From Mycolicibacterium moriokaense (lineage in GTDB: Bacteria > Actinomycetota > Actinomycetes > Mycobacteriales > Mycobacteriaceae): 64,000 bases of DNA. The notes below the pieces were generated by a model. The model made no database searches and was not told the DNA's origin. It worked only from the letters and a program-made list of their open reading frames with translations. Position 1 is the stretch's first letter. Each line of letters starts with the position of its first letter. This document shows, piece by piece, positions 26,956 to 36,984 of this stretch. Location: assembly GCF_010726085.1 (NCBI RefSeq), contig NZ_AP022560.1:3782001-3846000 (forward strand), written 5' to 3'. The position numbers and the translations under genes were made by a program.

Positions 26956-26960
26956 GAAGG

Positions 26961-27932
26961 ATGTACGCCATCGAAATCGCCGAGACCGGCGGACCAGAAG
27001 TCCTGACCTACGTCGAGAAGCCACAGCCCACCCCCGGGCCCGGCGAGGTGCTGATCAAGGCCGAGGCGATCGGGGTGAACTTCCTCGACACGTACTTCCG
27101 CTCGGGGCAGTATCCGCGGGAGCTGCCCTTCATCCTCGGCAACGAGGTGTGCGGGACGGTCGAGGCCGTCGGCGATGGGGTGGCCGCGCTGTCGGTCGGC
27201 GACCGGGTGGTGACCGCCCAGGCCAACGGCGCCTACGCCGAATACTCCTTGGCCACAGCGGATTTCTGCGCATACGTACCCGATGGCGTCAGCGCCGATG
27301 TCGCGGCCGCAGCCCTGCTCAAAGGGATGACAGCGCACTACCTCATCTTCTCCACGTATCCGGTGCAGCAGGGCGACGCCGTCCTGGTGCACGCGGGCGC
27401 GGGCGGCGTGGGGCTGATCCTGACGCAGTGGGCCACCAGCCTCGCGGCGCGGGTTATCACAACGGTGTCCACGCCCGAGAAGGCCGAGCTGTCGCGCAAA
27501 GCGGGAGCCGTCGAGGTGCTCGACTACCCCGACGATCCCGCGGAGTTCGGCGCCAGGATCAAGCAACTCACCGACGGCGGGGTCGCCGTGGTCTACGACG
27601 GCGTCGGCGCGGCCACGTTCGACGCCAGCCTCGCGAGCCTCGCCGTCCGCGGCACCCTGGCGCTGTTCGGCGCGTCCAGCGGACCGGTCCCACCGTTCGA
27701 CCCGCAGCGCCTCAACGCCGCAGGTTCACTGTTCCTGACCCGGCCGACGCTCGTGCACTACACCCGCACGCCCGACGAGTTCGCTTGGCGCGCAGGTGAA
27801 CTGCTCGATGCGATTTCCAACGGCACCATCACCGTCACCGTCAGCGAGCGCTACCGCCTCGAAGACGCCGCCCACGCCCACCGCGATCTGCACGGCCGCA
27901 AGACCATCGGCTCGGTGGTACTGGTCCCCTAG
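26961..27932 (+). CDS. qor: Quinone oxidoreductase (QOR-type MDR, Rv1454c-like)
   Basis: A 323-residue zinc-free MDR enzyme. The N-terminus EVLTYVEKPQPTPGPGEVLIK is typical of quinone oxidoreductases, followed by GVNFLDTYFRSGQYP and the NADPH-binding VLVHAGAGGVGLILTQWA (about 145-162). It reduces quinones or enones with NADPH. ATG 26961 was chosen; a longer reading begins inside the divergent gene. The stop overlaps the convergent DUF1254 gene by 4 nt. Confidence 0.92.
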   Translation: MYAIEIAETGGPEVLTYVEKPQPTPGPGEVLIKAEAIGVNFLDTYFRSGQYPRELPFILGNEVCGTVEAVGDGVAALSVGDRVVTAQANGAYAEYSLATADFCAYVPDGVSADVAAAALLKGMTAHYLIFSTYPVQQGDAVLVHAGAGGVGLILTQWATSLAARVITTVSTPEKAELSRKAGAVEVLDYPDDPAEFGARIKQLTDGGVAVVYDGVGAATFDASLASLAVRGTLALFGASSGPVPPFDPQRLNAAGSLFLTRPTLVHYTRTPDEFAWRAGELLDAISNGTITVTVSERYRLEDAAHAHRDLHGRKTIGSVVLVP

Positions 27933-28879
27933 ATGGGCTGCGCCTGCGGAAAGGTCCACGTGCCGTCGAGAATCTCGCGCCGCGGACGGTACAGCCGGAC
28001 GGTGTAGTTCCAGCCCGGCGTGATCGGCAGGCAGTTGGGCGTCACGCCGTCGCACCCGCCGAACTGGATGGCGATGGTCCCGTCGGGGCCCGGCTGCGCG
28101 GTGACGTTGTTGTACGAGTACGCGTTGTGCGGATTCGGCGCGAAATAGCCGTCCTTGTCGTAGACGGTCACCGACCAGAACCCGTCCACCGGCACCTCCC
28201 CGACGACCAGCCGGTGCACCGTCGCACCGTCGTTCGCGGGCGGGATGACGGTGAGGTACAGCGCGTCCTTCTCCGGATTGCCGCCCCAGGCGTTGGCCGT
28301 CCCGATCAGGTGGCGTACGGGGTCGGTGTCGGCTTTGGTGCCGAATGCCCGCCTGGTGTCGGTCAGCGTCGTCGCCAGCGTGATCAGCGCGTCGCGAACC
28401 GTCCGCTGGCTCACCGGATCCCAATTCGGCACGTCGAAGGATCCGGGGTCCTCCTGGCTGACCGCGATGGCGTCCTGCAGGGCGTGCACCGCCGGGAGGT
28501 CGTCGGGGTCGTCGGGGTCGATCAGGATGCGCACCACGGTGGCGACGTATCGGGTGCCGATCTGCTCCTTGGCCAAGGTATGCTCGCCCGCGCCGTAGAC
28601 GACCTCGGCGGTGTGGTGGTCCTCGTCGATCACCTGCATCGACAGGAACCGCTCACCTGCGTCGGGCAGCGTGACGGTTACCGGACCCGCATCCAGGTCG
28701 AAGATCGCAGCCGAGTAGAGCGTGTCCCGGTTGGACCGGATGACGAGCTGATGGTCGATCGGGGTGAGCTCACGAACGTGGAAGTACCTGCCGAAACCAC
28801 CGTCCTTGACGATGTTTCCGAAATAGAGATCGCTCTCGGCTCGGGCGAAATTGTCTGGGGTGACACGGACACCGGACAT
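27929..28879 (-). CDS. DUF1254/DUF1214 domain protein
   Basis: A 316-residue protein with the paired domains of this family. The N-terminal DUF1254 part (about 1-110) contains RSNRDTLYSAAIFDLDAGPVTVTLPD and FLSMQVIDEDH. The C-terminal DUF1214 part (about 205-310) contains GFWSVTVYDKDGYF and PNCLPITPGWNYTVRLYRPR. No signal peptide is visible although many relatives are exported. Function is not established. It lies 9 nt after the ctaB stop on the same strand, so it is probably cotranscribed. Confidence 0.88.
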   Translation of the reverse strand: MSGVRVTPDNFARAESDLYFGNIVKDGGFGRYFHVRELTPIDHQLVIRSNRDTLYSAAIFDLDAGPVTVTLPDAGERFLSMQVIDEDHHTAEVVYGAGEHTLAKEQIGTRYVATVVRILIDPDDPDDLPAVHALQDAIAVSQEDPGSFDVPNWDPVSQRTVRDALITLATTLTDTRRAFGTKADTDPVRHLIGTANAWGGNPEKDALYLTVIPPANDGATVHRLVVGEVPVDGFWSVTVYDKDGYFAPNPHNAYSYNNVTAQPGPDGTIAIQFGGCDGVTPNCLPITPGWNYTVRLYRPRREILDGTWTFPQAQPI

Positions 28880-28888
28880 GGCCGACAG

Positions 28889-29821
28889 CTAAAGGTGCAG
28901 GAGCGTCGGGAGGTCGAGCGCCGAATCGATGGCCAGGGCGAGGAACACGACCGCGAGGTAGTTGTTCGACTGCAGGAAGAGCCGCAGCGGCTTGACCGCC
29001 TGGCCGCGTCGCACACCGCCGTAGAGCTGATGGGCCATCACCAGGAACCACGCGCCGGCGAGGATGGCCACGGCGGCGTACAGCCAACCGGTGGCGAGCG
29101 TCAGCGCGAGGGTGGCCACCACCGTGAGCCACGTGTAGATCAGGATCTGCTTGGTCACCTGGGTCTCGGTGGCGACGACGGGCAGCATCGGCACTCCGGC
29201 TGCGGCGTAGTCCTCCTTGTAGCGCATCGCCAGCGCCCAGGTGTGCGGCGGCGTCCAGAAGAAGATGATCGCGAACATGACGAGCGCGGGCCATTGGATG
29301 GTTCCGGTGACGGCCGACCAGCCGATCATCACCGGCATGCAGCCCGCCGCGCCGCCCCAGACCACGTTCTGCGTCGTGCGGCGCTTGAGCAGCAGCGTGT
29401 AGACGAGCACGTAGAACGCGATCGTCGCGCCGGCCAGATGGGCCGACAGCATGTTCGTCGTCCACCACAGCCAGAAGAACGCGCCCACGGAGAGCATCAG
29501 CCCGAAGACCAGCGCGTGACTGCGCGGGACGATGTCCCTGGCCAGCGGCCTGCGCTCGGTGCGCTTCATCTTCTTGTCGATGTCGGCGTCGGCCACGCAG
29601 TTGAGCGTGTTGGCGCCCGCCGCGGCCAGCAGACCACCGAAGAGCGTGTTCAGGATCAGCAGTGGATCGACGCTGCCGCGGTGGGCCAGCAGCATGGCCG
29701 GGATGGTGGTGACCAGAAGCAGCTCGATGACCCGCGGCTTCGTCAGCGAGAGGTAGCCCAGCAGCGTGGTGCGCACACGGCCGTGCGTCCCGACGGGGAG
29801 CTGGCTCTCGCGAATATCCAC
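28889..29821 (-). CDS. ctaB: Protohaem IX farnesyltransferase (haem O synthase)
   Basis: A 310-residue UbiA-family prenyltransferase with about nine transmembrane helices. Two Asp-rich motifs are visible: [20 protein letters not shown] (about 82-101) and [16 protein letters not shown] (about 205). It farnesylates haem b to haem O for CtaA. GTG 29821 was chosen for the AAGGAG ribosome binding site 7 nt upstream; an extension to 29941 has no support. It is divergent from tkt (177 nt). Confidence 0.95.
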   Translation of the reverse strand: MDIRESQLPVGTHGRVRTTLLGYLSLTKPRVIELLLVTTIPAMLLAHRGSVDPLLILNTLFGGLLAAAGANTLNCVADADIDKKMKRTERRPLARDIVPRSHALVFGLMLSVGAFFWLWWTTNMLSAHLAGATIAFYVLVYTLLLKRRTTQNVVWGGAAGCMPVMIGWSAVTGTIQWPALVMFAIIFFWTPPHTWALAMRYKEDYAAAGVPMLPVVATETQVTKQILIYTWLTVVATLALTLATGWLYAAVAILAGAWFLVMAHQLYGGVRRGQAVKPLRLFLQSNNYLAVVFLALAIDSALDLPTLLHL

Positions 29822-29941
29822 GCAGTGACTCCTTGAAATGGCTGCAGCGCACGCGGCGTCTACTACAGAGGATGGTAGACCGCTCCTGAACGGCGGCCTA
29901 ATCGTCCCCCTAGCAGACTGCGGCCGAAGACGGTCCCGCAC

Positions 29942-29947
29942 TAGGGT
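29942..29947 (+). promoter_or_regulatory. Possible -10 box for the tkt operon
   Basis: TAGGGT lies 51 nt before GTG 29999 in the 177-nt divergent ctaB/tkt gap. It would give a leader of about 45 nt that includes the GGAGAGGG ribosome binding site. I see no clear -35 element. Confidence 0.3.
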
Positions 29948-29998
29948 GGTCGAAGAGGCAGCTTGTGCAGCTCAACATTCGACCTGGAGAGGGCGCCT

Positions 29999-32092
29999 GT
30001 GACCACGCTCGAAGAGATTTCCACCCTGACCCGTCCTCATCACCCCGATGACTGGACCGACGTCGACTCGCTGGCCGTGGACACCGTGCGGGTGCTGGCC
30101 GCCGATGCGGTGCAGAAGGTGGGCAACGGGCACCCCGGGACGGCGATGAGCCTGGCGCCGCTGGCGTACACGTTGTTCCAGCGCCAGATGCGCCACGACC
30201 CCAGCGATGTGCACTGGCTGGCCCGCGACCGTTTCGTGCTGTCCTGCGGACATTCCAGCCTGACGCTGTACATCCAGCTCTACCTCGGCGGCTTCGGGTT
30301 GGAGCTGTCCGATATCGAGTCGCTGCGGACGTGGAAGTCCAAGACCCCCGGCCATCCGGAGTTCCGCCATACCAAGGGTGTGGAGATCACCACCGGACCG
30401 CTGGGGCAGGGCCTGGCCTCGGCCGTCGGGATGGCGATGGCCTCGCGCTATGAGCGCGGTCTGTTCGACCCGGATACGCCGTGGGGCGAGAGCCCGTTCG
30501 ACCACTACATCTACGTGATCGCCTCGGACGGTGACATCGAGGAGGGCGTCACCAGCGAGGCGTCGTCGCTGGCGGGCACCCAGCAGCTCGGCAACCTGAT
30601 CGTGTTCTACGACAAGAACCAGATCTCGATCGAGCACGACACCAACATCGCGCTGTCAGAGGACGTCGCTGCGCGCTACCGCGCCTACGGCTGGCATGTG
30701 CAGGAGGTCGAGGGCGGCGAGAACGTCGTCGGGATCGAGCAGGCGATCGCCGAGGCGAAGAAGGTGACCGACAAGCCGTCGTTCATTGCGCTGCGGACGA
30801 TCATCGGCTACCCCGCGCCGACGAAGATGAACACCGGCGCTGTGCACGGGTCGGCGCTGGGCGAGGAGGAGGTCGCGGCCACCAAGAAGGTGCTCGGCTT
30901 CGATCCGGACAAGACGTTCGAGGTGCGCCCGGAGGTCATCGAACACACCCGCAAGCTGGTGGCCCGCGGGCGGGAGGCCCACGAGAAGTGGCAGCCGCAG
31001 TTCGACGCCTGGGCCGAGCGCGAACCCGAGCGCAAGGCGCTGCTGGACCGGCTGCTCGCCCAGGAGCTGCCCGAGGGCTGGGACGCCGACCTGACGTACT
31101 GGGAGCCGGGCAGCAAGGCGATCGCCACCCGCGCCGCGTTCGGTCAGGTGCTCAACGACGTGGCGCCGAAGCTGCCCGAATTGTGGGGCGGCTCAGCCGA
31201 TCTCGCGGGCAGCAACAACACCACCATCAAGGGGGTGAAGTCGTTCGGTCCGCCGTCGATCTCGACCGAGGACTTCACCGCGGACTGGTACGGCCGGGTG
31301 CTGCACTTCGGCATCCGCGAACACGCCATGGGCGCGATCCTGTCCGGCATCGTGCTGCACGGTCCGACGCGCGCCTTCGGCGGAACGTTCCTGCAGTTCT
31401 CCGACTACATGCGCCCCGCGGTCCGGCTGGCATCGCTGATGGACATCGACACCATCTACATCTGGACCCACGACTCCATCGGGCTCGGTGAGGACGGGCC
31501 GACACATCAGCCGATCGAGCACCTCGCAGCGCTGCGGGCGATCCCCAACCTCTCGGTGGTACGGCCCGGGGATCCCAACGAGACGGCCTACGCCTGGCGC
31601 AGCATCCTCGCCCGTGGAAACGGCAGCGGGCCCGTGGGTTTCATTCTCACGCGTCAGGGCATTCCGGTGCTGGAGGGCACCGACGCCGAGGGTGTCGCAA
31701 AGGGCGGTTACGTGCTCGGCGGCGGTAACCCTGCCGATGATGCCGACGTGATCATCATCGCCACCGGTTCGGAACTGCAGCTTGCGGTGGAGGCCAAGAA
31801 GCTGTTGGCCGAGAAGGACATCACCGCGTATGTGGTGTCCATGCCGTGTGTCGAGTGGTTCGAATCGCAGCCGAAGGAATACCGCGATTCGGTTCTGCCG
31901 CCAACGGTTTCGGCGCGGGTGGCGGTCGAGGCGGCGGTCGCACAGAGCTGGTACAAGCTGGTCGGGGACACCGGCGAGATCGTGTCGATCGAGCACTACG
32001 GCGAATCGGCCGACGACAAGACGTTGTTCCGCGAGTTCGGCTTCACCCCCGAGGCCGTCGCCGCTGCGGCAGAGCGATCCATAGAGAACTAG
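29999..32092 (+). CDS. tkt: Transketolase
   Basis: A 697-residue thiamine-diphosphate enzyme. Thiamine-binding segment [18 protein letters not shown] ([14 protein letters not shown], about 170) with DKNQISIE, substrate His in [17 protein letters not shown], and pyrimidine-domain motif [17 protein letters not shown] are visible. It transfers two-carbon units in the pentose phosphate pathway. GTG 29999 has GGAGAGGG 5 nt upstream, so the 12-residue longer reading is rejected. It is the first gene of a tkt-tal-zwf-opcA-pgl operon. Confidence 0.97.
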   Translation: MTTLEEISTLTRPHHPDDWTDVDSLAVDTVRVLAADAVQKVGNGHPGTAMSLAPLAYTLFQRQMRHDPSDVHWLARDRFVLSCGHSSLTLYIQLYLGGFGLELSDIESLRTWKSKTPGHPEFRHTKGVEITTGPLGQGLASAVGMAMASRYERGLFDPDTPWGESPFDHYIYVIASDGDIEEGVTSEASSLAGTQQLGNLIVFYDKNQISIEHDTNIALSEDVAARYRAYGWHVQEVEGGENVVGIEQAIAEAKKVTDKPSFIALRTIIGYPAPTKMNTGAVHGSALGEEEVAATKKVLGFDPDKTFEVRPEVIEHTRKLVARGREAHEKWQPQFDAWAEREPERKALLDRLLAQELPEGWDADLTYWEPGSKAIATRAAFGQVLNDVAPKLPELWGGSADLAGSNNTTIKGVKSFGPPSISTEDFTADWYGRVLHFGIREHAMGAILSGIVLHGPTRAFGGTFLQFSDYMRPAVRLASLMDIDTIYIWTHDSIGLGEDGPTHQPIEHLAALRAIPNLSVVRPGDPNETAYAWRSILARGNGSGPVGFILTRQGIPVLEGTDAEGVAKGGYVLGGGNPADDADVIIIATGSELQLAVEAKKLLAEKDITAYVVSMPCVEWFESQPKEYRDSVLPPTVSARVAVEAAVAQSWYKLVGDTGEIVSIEHYGESADDKTLFREFGFTPEAVAAAAERSIEN

Positions 32093-32112
32093 ACCGAAGA
32101 AGGGCGAACATC

Positions 32113-33231
32113 ATGACGCAGAACCCGAATCTGGCCGCCTTGAGCGCCGCAGGCGTCTCCGTGTGGCTCGACGACCTGTCACGTGACCGGCTGCAAACCG
32201 GAAACCTGCAGGAGCTCATCGACACTCGCAGCGTGGTCGGAGTGACCACCAACCCGTCGATCTTCCAGGCTGCGCTGTCCAAGGGCAACGCCTACGACGA
32301 TCAGGTCAAGGAGTTGGCTGAGCGCGGCGCCGACGTCGACGCGACGATCCGCACCGTCACCACCGACGACGTGCGCAACGCCTGCGACGTGCTGGCCAAG
32401 CAGTACGAGTTGTCCGACGGTGTCGACGGCCGGGTGTCGATCGAGGTCGACCCGCGGCTGGCGCACGACACCGACAAGACGATCCTGCAGGCCATCGAGC
32501 TGTGGAAGATCGTCGACCGGCCCAACCTGCTGATCAAGATCCCCGCCACCGAAGCCGGCATTCCAGCCATTGCCTCTGTTCTCGCCGAAGGCATTTCGGT
32601 GAACGTCACGCTGATCTTCTCCGTCGAGCGTCACCGCCTGGTGATGGACGCGTATCTCCAGGGCTTGGAGAAGGCCAAGGAGGCCGGCCACGACATCTCC
32701 AAGATCCATTCGGTCGCATCGTTCTTCGTGTCCCGGGTGGACACCGAGATCGACAAGCGGCTGGAGAAGATCGGATCCGATGAAGCGCTCGCGCTGCGCG
32801 GCAAGGCGGGGGTGGCCAACGCCCGACTCGCCTACGCCGCGTACGAAGAGGTGTTCCTCGGCGGTTCGCGTTACGAGGCCCTCAAGGCCGACGGCGCGCG
32901 GGTCCAGCGGCCGCTGTGGGCGTCGACCGGTGTGAAGAACCCGGACTACTCCGACACCCTGTATGTCACCGAGCTCGTCGCGCCCCACACCGTGAACACC
33001 ATGCCGGAGAAGACGATCGAGGCCGTGGCCGACCACGGCGTCGTCACCGGAGACACCGTCACCGGAACGGCCGGCGAGGCACAGGCGGTGTTCGACAAGC
33101 TCGACGCGGTCGGAATCGATCTGCCGGATGTCTTCAGGGTCCTCGAAGACGAGGGTGTGGAGAAATTCGAGAAGTCGTGGCTAGAACTTCTCGAAGCGAC
33201 GCAGGGTCAGCTCGACGCCGCCAAGAAATGA
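32113..33231 (+). CDS. tal: Transaldolase
   Basis: A 372-residue class I aldolase-like enzyme. The N-terminal signature is [13 protein letters not shown] (about 44-56) and the Schiff-base Lys lies in [12 protein letters not shown] (about residue 140). It transfers dihydroxyacetone units between sugar phosphates. ATG 32113 has GAAGAAGGG upstream. The stop overlaps the zwf start (ATGA). Length is typical for the actinobacterial type. Confidence 0.96.
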   Translation: MTQNPNLAALSAAGVSVWLDDLSRDRLQTGNLQELIDTRSVVGVTTNPSIFQAALSKGNAYDDQVKELAERGADVDATIRTVTTDDVRNACDVLAKQYELSDGVDGRVSIEVDPRLAHDTDKTILQAIELWKIVDRPNLLIKIPATEAGIPAIASVLAEGISVNVTLIFSVERHRLVMDAYLQGLEKAKEAGHDISKIHSVASFFVSRVDTEIDKRLEKIGSDEALALRGKAGVANARLAYAAYEEVFLGGSRYEALKADGARVQRPLWASTGVKNPDYSDTLYVTELVAPHTVNTMPEKTIEAVADHGVVTGDTVTGTAGEAQAVFDKLDAVGIDLPDVFRVLEDEGVEKFEKSWLELLEATQGQLDAAKK

Positions 33232-34754
33232 GCGAGTGGCGCAATCCGCTGCGCGACAAGCGCGACAAGCGGATGCCCCATATCGCAGGCCCCTGCGCGG
33301 TGGTCATCTTCGGTGTGACGGGTGATCTGGCGCGCAAGAAGTTGATGCCGGCGATCTACGACCTCGCGAACCGGGGGCTGCTGCCGGCCAACTTCGCCCT
33401 CGTCGGGTTCGCCCGGCGCGACTGGGCGGACGAGGATTTCGCCAAGCTGGTCTACGAGGCCGTCCAGGCACACGCCCGCACACCCTTCCGCCAGGAGGTC
33501 TGGGACCGCCTGGCGGAGGGAATCCGCTTCGCCCAGGGCACCTTTGATGATCCGAAGGGCTACGAACGGCTCGCGGAGACGTTGCAGAAGCTGGACGCCG
33601 AGCGTGGCACCGGCGGCAATCACGCGTTCTACCTGTCGATCCCGCCGAACGCGTTTCCGGTCGTCTGCGAACAGCTCAAGCAGTCCGGACTGGCCAACCA
33701 GCGCGAGGGCTCATGGAGCAGGGTCGTCATCGAGAAGCCATTCGGTCACGATCTGCAGAGCGCGCGCGATCTCAACGCGGTGGTCAACAGCGTCTTCCCG
33801 GAAGAGTCGGTGTTTCGCATCGACCACTACCTCGGCAAGGAGACGGTCCAGAACATCCTGGCGCTGCGCTTCGCCAACGAGCTGTACGAACCGATCTGGA
33901 ACAACAACTACGTCGACAGCGTCCAGATCACCATGGCCGAGGACATCGGCCTCGGCGGCCGCGGTGGCTATTACGACGGTGTCGGCGCGGCCCGTGACGT
34001 CATCCAGAATCACCTGCTGCAGCTGATGGCGTTGACGGCCATGGAGGAACCGGTCAACTTCGGCCCCGGCGAGTTGCAGGCCGAGAAGATCAAGGTGCTC
34101 TCCGCCACTCAGGTGATGCAGCCGCTGGACCAGACCACCGCACGCGGTCAGTACGCCGCGGGATGGCAGGGCAGCGAGAAGGTGGTCGGACTGCTCGAGG
34201 AAGAGGGCTTCTCCAAGGACTCCACCACAGAGACCTACGCGGCGATCGCCCTGGAGATCGACACCCGCCGCTGGGCCGGGGTGCCGTTCTTCCTTCGCAC
34301 TGGGAAACGGTTGGGCCGCAGGGTCACCGAGATCGCACTGATCTTCAAGCGCGCTCCGCACCTGCCGTTCGACAAGACGATGACGGAGGAACTCGGCCAG
34401 AATGCGTTGGTGATCCGGGTGCAGCCCGACGAAGGCATCACCACGCGGTTCGGCTCCAAGGTGCCGGGCAGTGCCATGGAGGTCCGTGACGTCAACATGG
34501 ACTTCTCGTACGGCTCGGCGTTCGCCGAGGACTCCCCCGAAGCCTATGAGCGGCTGATCCTCGACGTGCTGCTCGGCGAACCATCGTTGTTCCCGGTCAA
34601 CCGTGAGGTTGAATTCTCTTGGGAGATACTGGATCCCGTACTCGAATACTGGGCCTCGCAGGGTAAGCCCGAAGCCTACGAGTCGGGCACCTGGGGCCCC
34701 CAGTCGGCCGACGAGATGCTGCATCGCATGGGCCGGGAATGGAGGCGGCCATGA
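33228..34754 (+). CDS. zwf: Glucose-6-phosphate 1-dehydrogenase
   Basis: A 508-residue enzyme. NADP motif [22 protein letters not shown] (about 30-51), the substrate motif [13 protein letters not shown] (about 200) and [11 protein letters not shown] are diagnostic. It oxidises glucose 6-phosphate to the lactone. It is coupled to tal upstream and opcA downstream through ATGA overlaps. This corresponds to zwf2 in mycobacterial nomenclature. Confidence 0.97.
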   Translation: MSEWRNPLRDKRDKRMPHIAGPCAVVIFGVTGDLARKKLMPAIYDLANRGLLPANFALVGFARRDWADEDFAKLVYEAVQAHARTPFRQEVWDRLAEGIRFAQGTFDDPKGYERLAETLQKLDAERGTGGNHAFYLSIPPNAFPVVCEQLKQSGLANQREGSWSRVVIEKPFGHDLQSARDLNAVVNSVFPEESVFRIDHYLGKETVQNILALRFANELYEPIWNNNYVDSVQITMAEDIGLGGRGGYYDGVGAARDVIQNHLLQLMALTAMEEPVNFGPGELQAEKIKVLSATQVMQPLDQTTARGQYAAGWQGSEKVVGLLEEEGFSKDSTTETYAAIALEIDTRRWAGVPFFLRTGKRLGRRVTEIALIFKRAPHLPFDKTMTEELGQNALVIRVQPDEGITTRFGSKVPGSAMEVRDVNMDFSYGSAFAEDSPEAYERLILDVLLGEPSLFPVNREVEFSWEILDPVLEYWASQGKPEAYESGTWGPQSADEMLHRMGREWRRP

Positions 34755-35662
34755 TCGTCGACCTGCCCGACACCAACACCAACGACATCAACAAGAAGAT
34801 CACCGGGCTCCGCGAGGAGGGCGGCGCGATCACACTGAGCCGGGTGCTCACACTTGTCATCTCGCTGCACTCGGACAATCTGCTCGAGGACGCCATCGGG
34901 GCGGCCACCTTCGCCAGCCGTGAGCATCCGTGCCGGGTGATTGTCGTCGTCGCCGGCGATCGGGATGCGGAGCAGCCTCGGCTGGATGCGCAGCTGCGCG
35001 TCGGCGCCGACGCGGGAGCGGGCGAGGTCGTCGCGCTTCATCTGCACGGCGAGATGGCCGACCATGCCAGCAGCGTCGTACTGCCGTTCCTGTTGCCCGA
35101 CACCCCGGTGGTGGCATGGTGGCCGGCCGGCGGCCCCGATGTTCCCGCGCGGGACCCGTTGGGACAGTTGGCGGTTAGACGGATCACCAACGCCACGGAC
35201 TGCGCCGACCCGATGGCCGCGATCAAGAGCCGTCTCGCCGGCTATACCTCCGGTGACACCGATCTCGCGTGGGCGCGCATCACCTACTGGCGGGCGCTGC
35301 TGACGGCGGCACTCGATCAGCCGCCCTTCGAACCCGTCACGTCAGCCGTGGTGTCAGGTCTGCGCGACGAACCCTCGTTGGATGTCCTCGCCGGCTGGCT
35401 GGCCGCTCGGATCGACGGTCCGGTGCAGAGGGTGGTCGGCGAATTGAAGGTGGAGCTGATTCGCAACACCGAGACCATCACGCTGCGGCGGCCGCAGACC
35501 GGGGTGACCGCGACGATCAGCAGAACCGCCAAACCGGACTCGCTGATCCCGTTGGCGCGCCGAGAGGCTAAGGAGTGCCTCGCCGAGGATCTGCGCAGGC
35601 TCGACGCCGACGAGATCTACCACGAGGCCCTGCAGGGAATCGAGAAGGTGCAGTACGTATGA
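34751..35662 (+). CDS. opcA: Glucose-6-phosphate dehydrogenase assembly protein OpcA
   Basis: A 303-residue protein of the OpcA family, with [44 protein letters not shown] and the C-terminal [30 protein letters not shown] segments. OpcA activates or assembles G6PDH. ATG 34751 overlaps the zwf stop; an in-frame start 12 nt earlier is less likely. Its stop overlaps pgl. Confidence 0.93.
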   Translation: MIVDLPDTNTNDINKKITGLREEGGAITLSRVLTLVISLHSDNLLEDAIGAATFASREHPCRVIVVVAGDRDAEQPRLDAQLRVGADAGAGEVVALHLHGEMADHASSVVLPFLLPDTPVVAWWPAGGPDVPARDPLGQLAVRRITNATDCADPMAAIKSRLAGYTSGDTDLAWARITYWRALLTAALDQPPFEPVTSAVVSGLRDEPSLDVLAGWLAARIDGPVQRVVGELKVELIRNTETITLRRPQTGVTATISRTAKPDSLIPLARREAKECLAEDLRRLDADEIYHEALQGIEKVQYV

Positions 35663-36396
35663 GCACAGTCGTCGAAAAGTACCCGGACACAGCCGCTTTG
35701 GTCGCAGCGGCCGGCGACCGGCTGGTGGCCGCGATCACCGATGCGATCAGCCAACGAGGCCGTGCGCTCATCGTGCTGACCGGCGGCGGCACCGGGATCG
35801 GGCTGCTCAAGCGGGTCCGTGAGCAGGCCGATGGGATCGACTGGTCCAAGGTCCACCTGTTCTGGGGCGACGACCGCTTCGTGCCCGCGGACGACGATGA
35901 GCGCAATGAGAAGCAGGCCCGCGAAGCGCTGATCGACCACGTCGGCATCCCGGCAGCCAACGTGCATCCGATGGCACCCAGCGGCGGCGCGTTCGGCGAC
36001 GACCTCGATGCGGCCGCGGCCGCGTATGCGCAAGTGGTGGCCGAGAACGCCGATGAGGGTCAGCCCGCCCCCGACTTCGACGTGCATCTCCTCGGCATGG
36101 GCGGCGAGGGGCATATCAACTCGTTGTTCCCCGACACCGACGCCGTCCGCGAAACCACCCGGATGGTGGTCGGCGTGACCGACTCCCCCAAACCGCCGCC
36201 GCGACGGATCACGTTGACCCTGCCCGCTGTGCAGCGATCCCGTGAGGTGTGGTTGGTGGTGTCGGGCGAAGCGAAGGCCGATGCTGTCGCGGCGGCGATC
36301 GGGGGCGCCAAGCCTGTCGACGTGCCCGCCGCCGGGGCGGTCGGTCGTGATGCGACGGTGTGGCTGCTCGACGAGGCGGCCGCTTCCAAGCTGTAG
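35659..36396 (+). CDS. pgl: 6-phosphogluconolactonase
   Basis: A 245-residue lactonase of the NagB/PGL fold. [14 protein letters not shown] (about 40-53), [21 protein letters not shown] (about 70) and [17 protein letters not shown] (about 150) are characteristic. It hydrolyses the product of Zwf, closing the oxidative branch encoded by this operon. ATG 35659 lies in an ATGA overlap with opcA. After its stop there are 210 nt before the next gene; I see no clear terminator there. Confidence 0.95.
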   Translation: MSTVVEKYPDTAALVAAAGDRLVAAITDAISQRGRALIVLTGGGTGIGLLKRVREQADGIDWSKVHLFWGDDRFVPADDDERNEKQAREALIDHVGIPAANVHPMAPSGGAFGDDLDAAAAAYAQVVAENADEGQPAPDFDVHLLGMGGEGHINSLFPDTDAVRETTRMVVGVTDSPKPPPRRITLTLPAVQRSREVWLVVSGEAKADAVAAAIGGAKPVDVPAAGAVGRDATVWLLDEAAASKL

Positions 36397-36606
36397 CGCG
36401 GCTCATCGCGCGTCGCGATCACGCTCACCATCGCGAAAGCCGGCGTCATAGTCCGTACGCTGCCTGGTCGCCTCTGATGCACCGGTTCTGCGCCACGAGT
36501 CAGCTGGGCAGTGGCGGGACATCGTGTTCCCTTCGCGCGTCGTCACATCTGAGTCAGACGACCACTCCGCCCCGGCGGTTCCCCCGCGTGTGGTCCAATG
36601 GCCGTC

Positions 36607-36984
36607 ATGGCAGACAAGGGTGTTAGTAAGTCCGCCCCGCGCAGTGGACGGGAGCGGATCCAGAAACTGGCACAGGCTGCACTGAACGCCGACGTCACGG
36701 TCGAGCAGGTCGACACCATCCTCGAGGGACTGAGCGAGACGCTCGTCGACCTCGACAAGTCGACCGAGAAGCTCGACACGACGCTGGAGCGGTTCAACGA
36801 GACGATCAGCCGCATCAACGAACTCGCGCCGCGTCTCATCGCGATGGTGGACCGCCTCGAGGGCATCGTCGACCGTGTCGAGCGCATCGTGGGTCTCGGC
36901 GAATCCGTGATCTCTCCCCTGGCCGCGACCGAACAGGTGGTCCGCGGCGCGGTCAACAGGGTGCGCAAGACCACCGGTTTGTAG
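36607..36984 (+). CDS. Small helical/coiled-coil protein (Rv1444c-like)
   Basis: A 125-residue protein, predicted almost entirely helical, with heptad-like Leu/Ile/Val spacing through VDTILEGLSETLVDLDKSTEKLDTTLERF and a following amphipathic region with repeated RLEGIVDRVERIVG. There is no signal peptide. ATG 36607 is preferred over a GTG/other start 9 nt upstream. It lies after the pentose phosphate operon, as I recall for Rv1444c, and its TAG shares a base with the P450 start. Function unknown; a phasin- or scaffold-like role is possible but unproven. Confidence 0.8.
   Translation: MADKGVSKSAPRSGRERIQKLAQAALNADVTVEQVDTILEGLSETLVDLDKSTEKLDTTLERFNETISRINELAPRLIAMVDRLEGIVDRVERIVGLGESVISPLAATEQVVRGAVNRVRKTTGL

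Noticed and set aside
28127..29836. Plus-strand open frame of 569 codons
   Set aside because: It lies antisense to ctaB and the DUF1254 gene, both with clear family motifs; the translation is Arg/Gly/Val-rich shadow sequence typical of GC-rich antisense frames.
36403..36522. Minus-strand 39-codon frame with a weak ribosome binding site in the gap after pgl
   Set aside because: Very short, charged, no recognisable motif; coding potential cannot be told from chance. The 210-nt gap otherwise shows no clear element.
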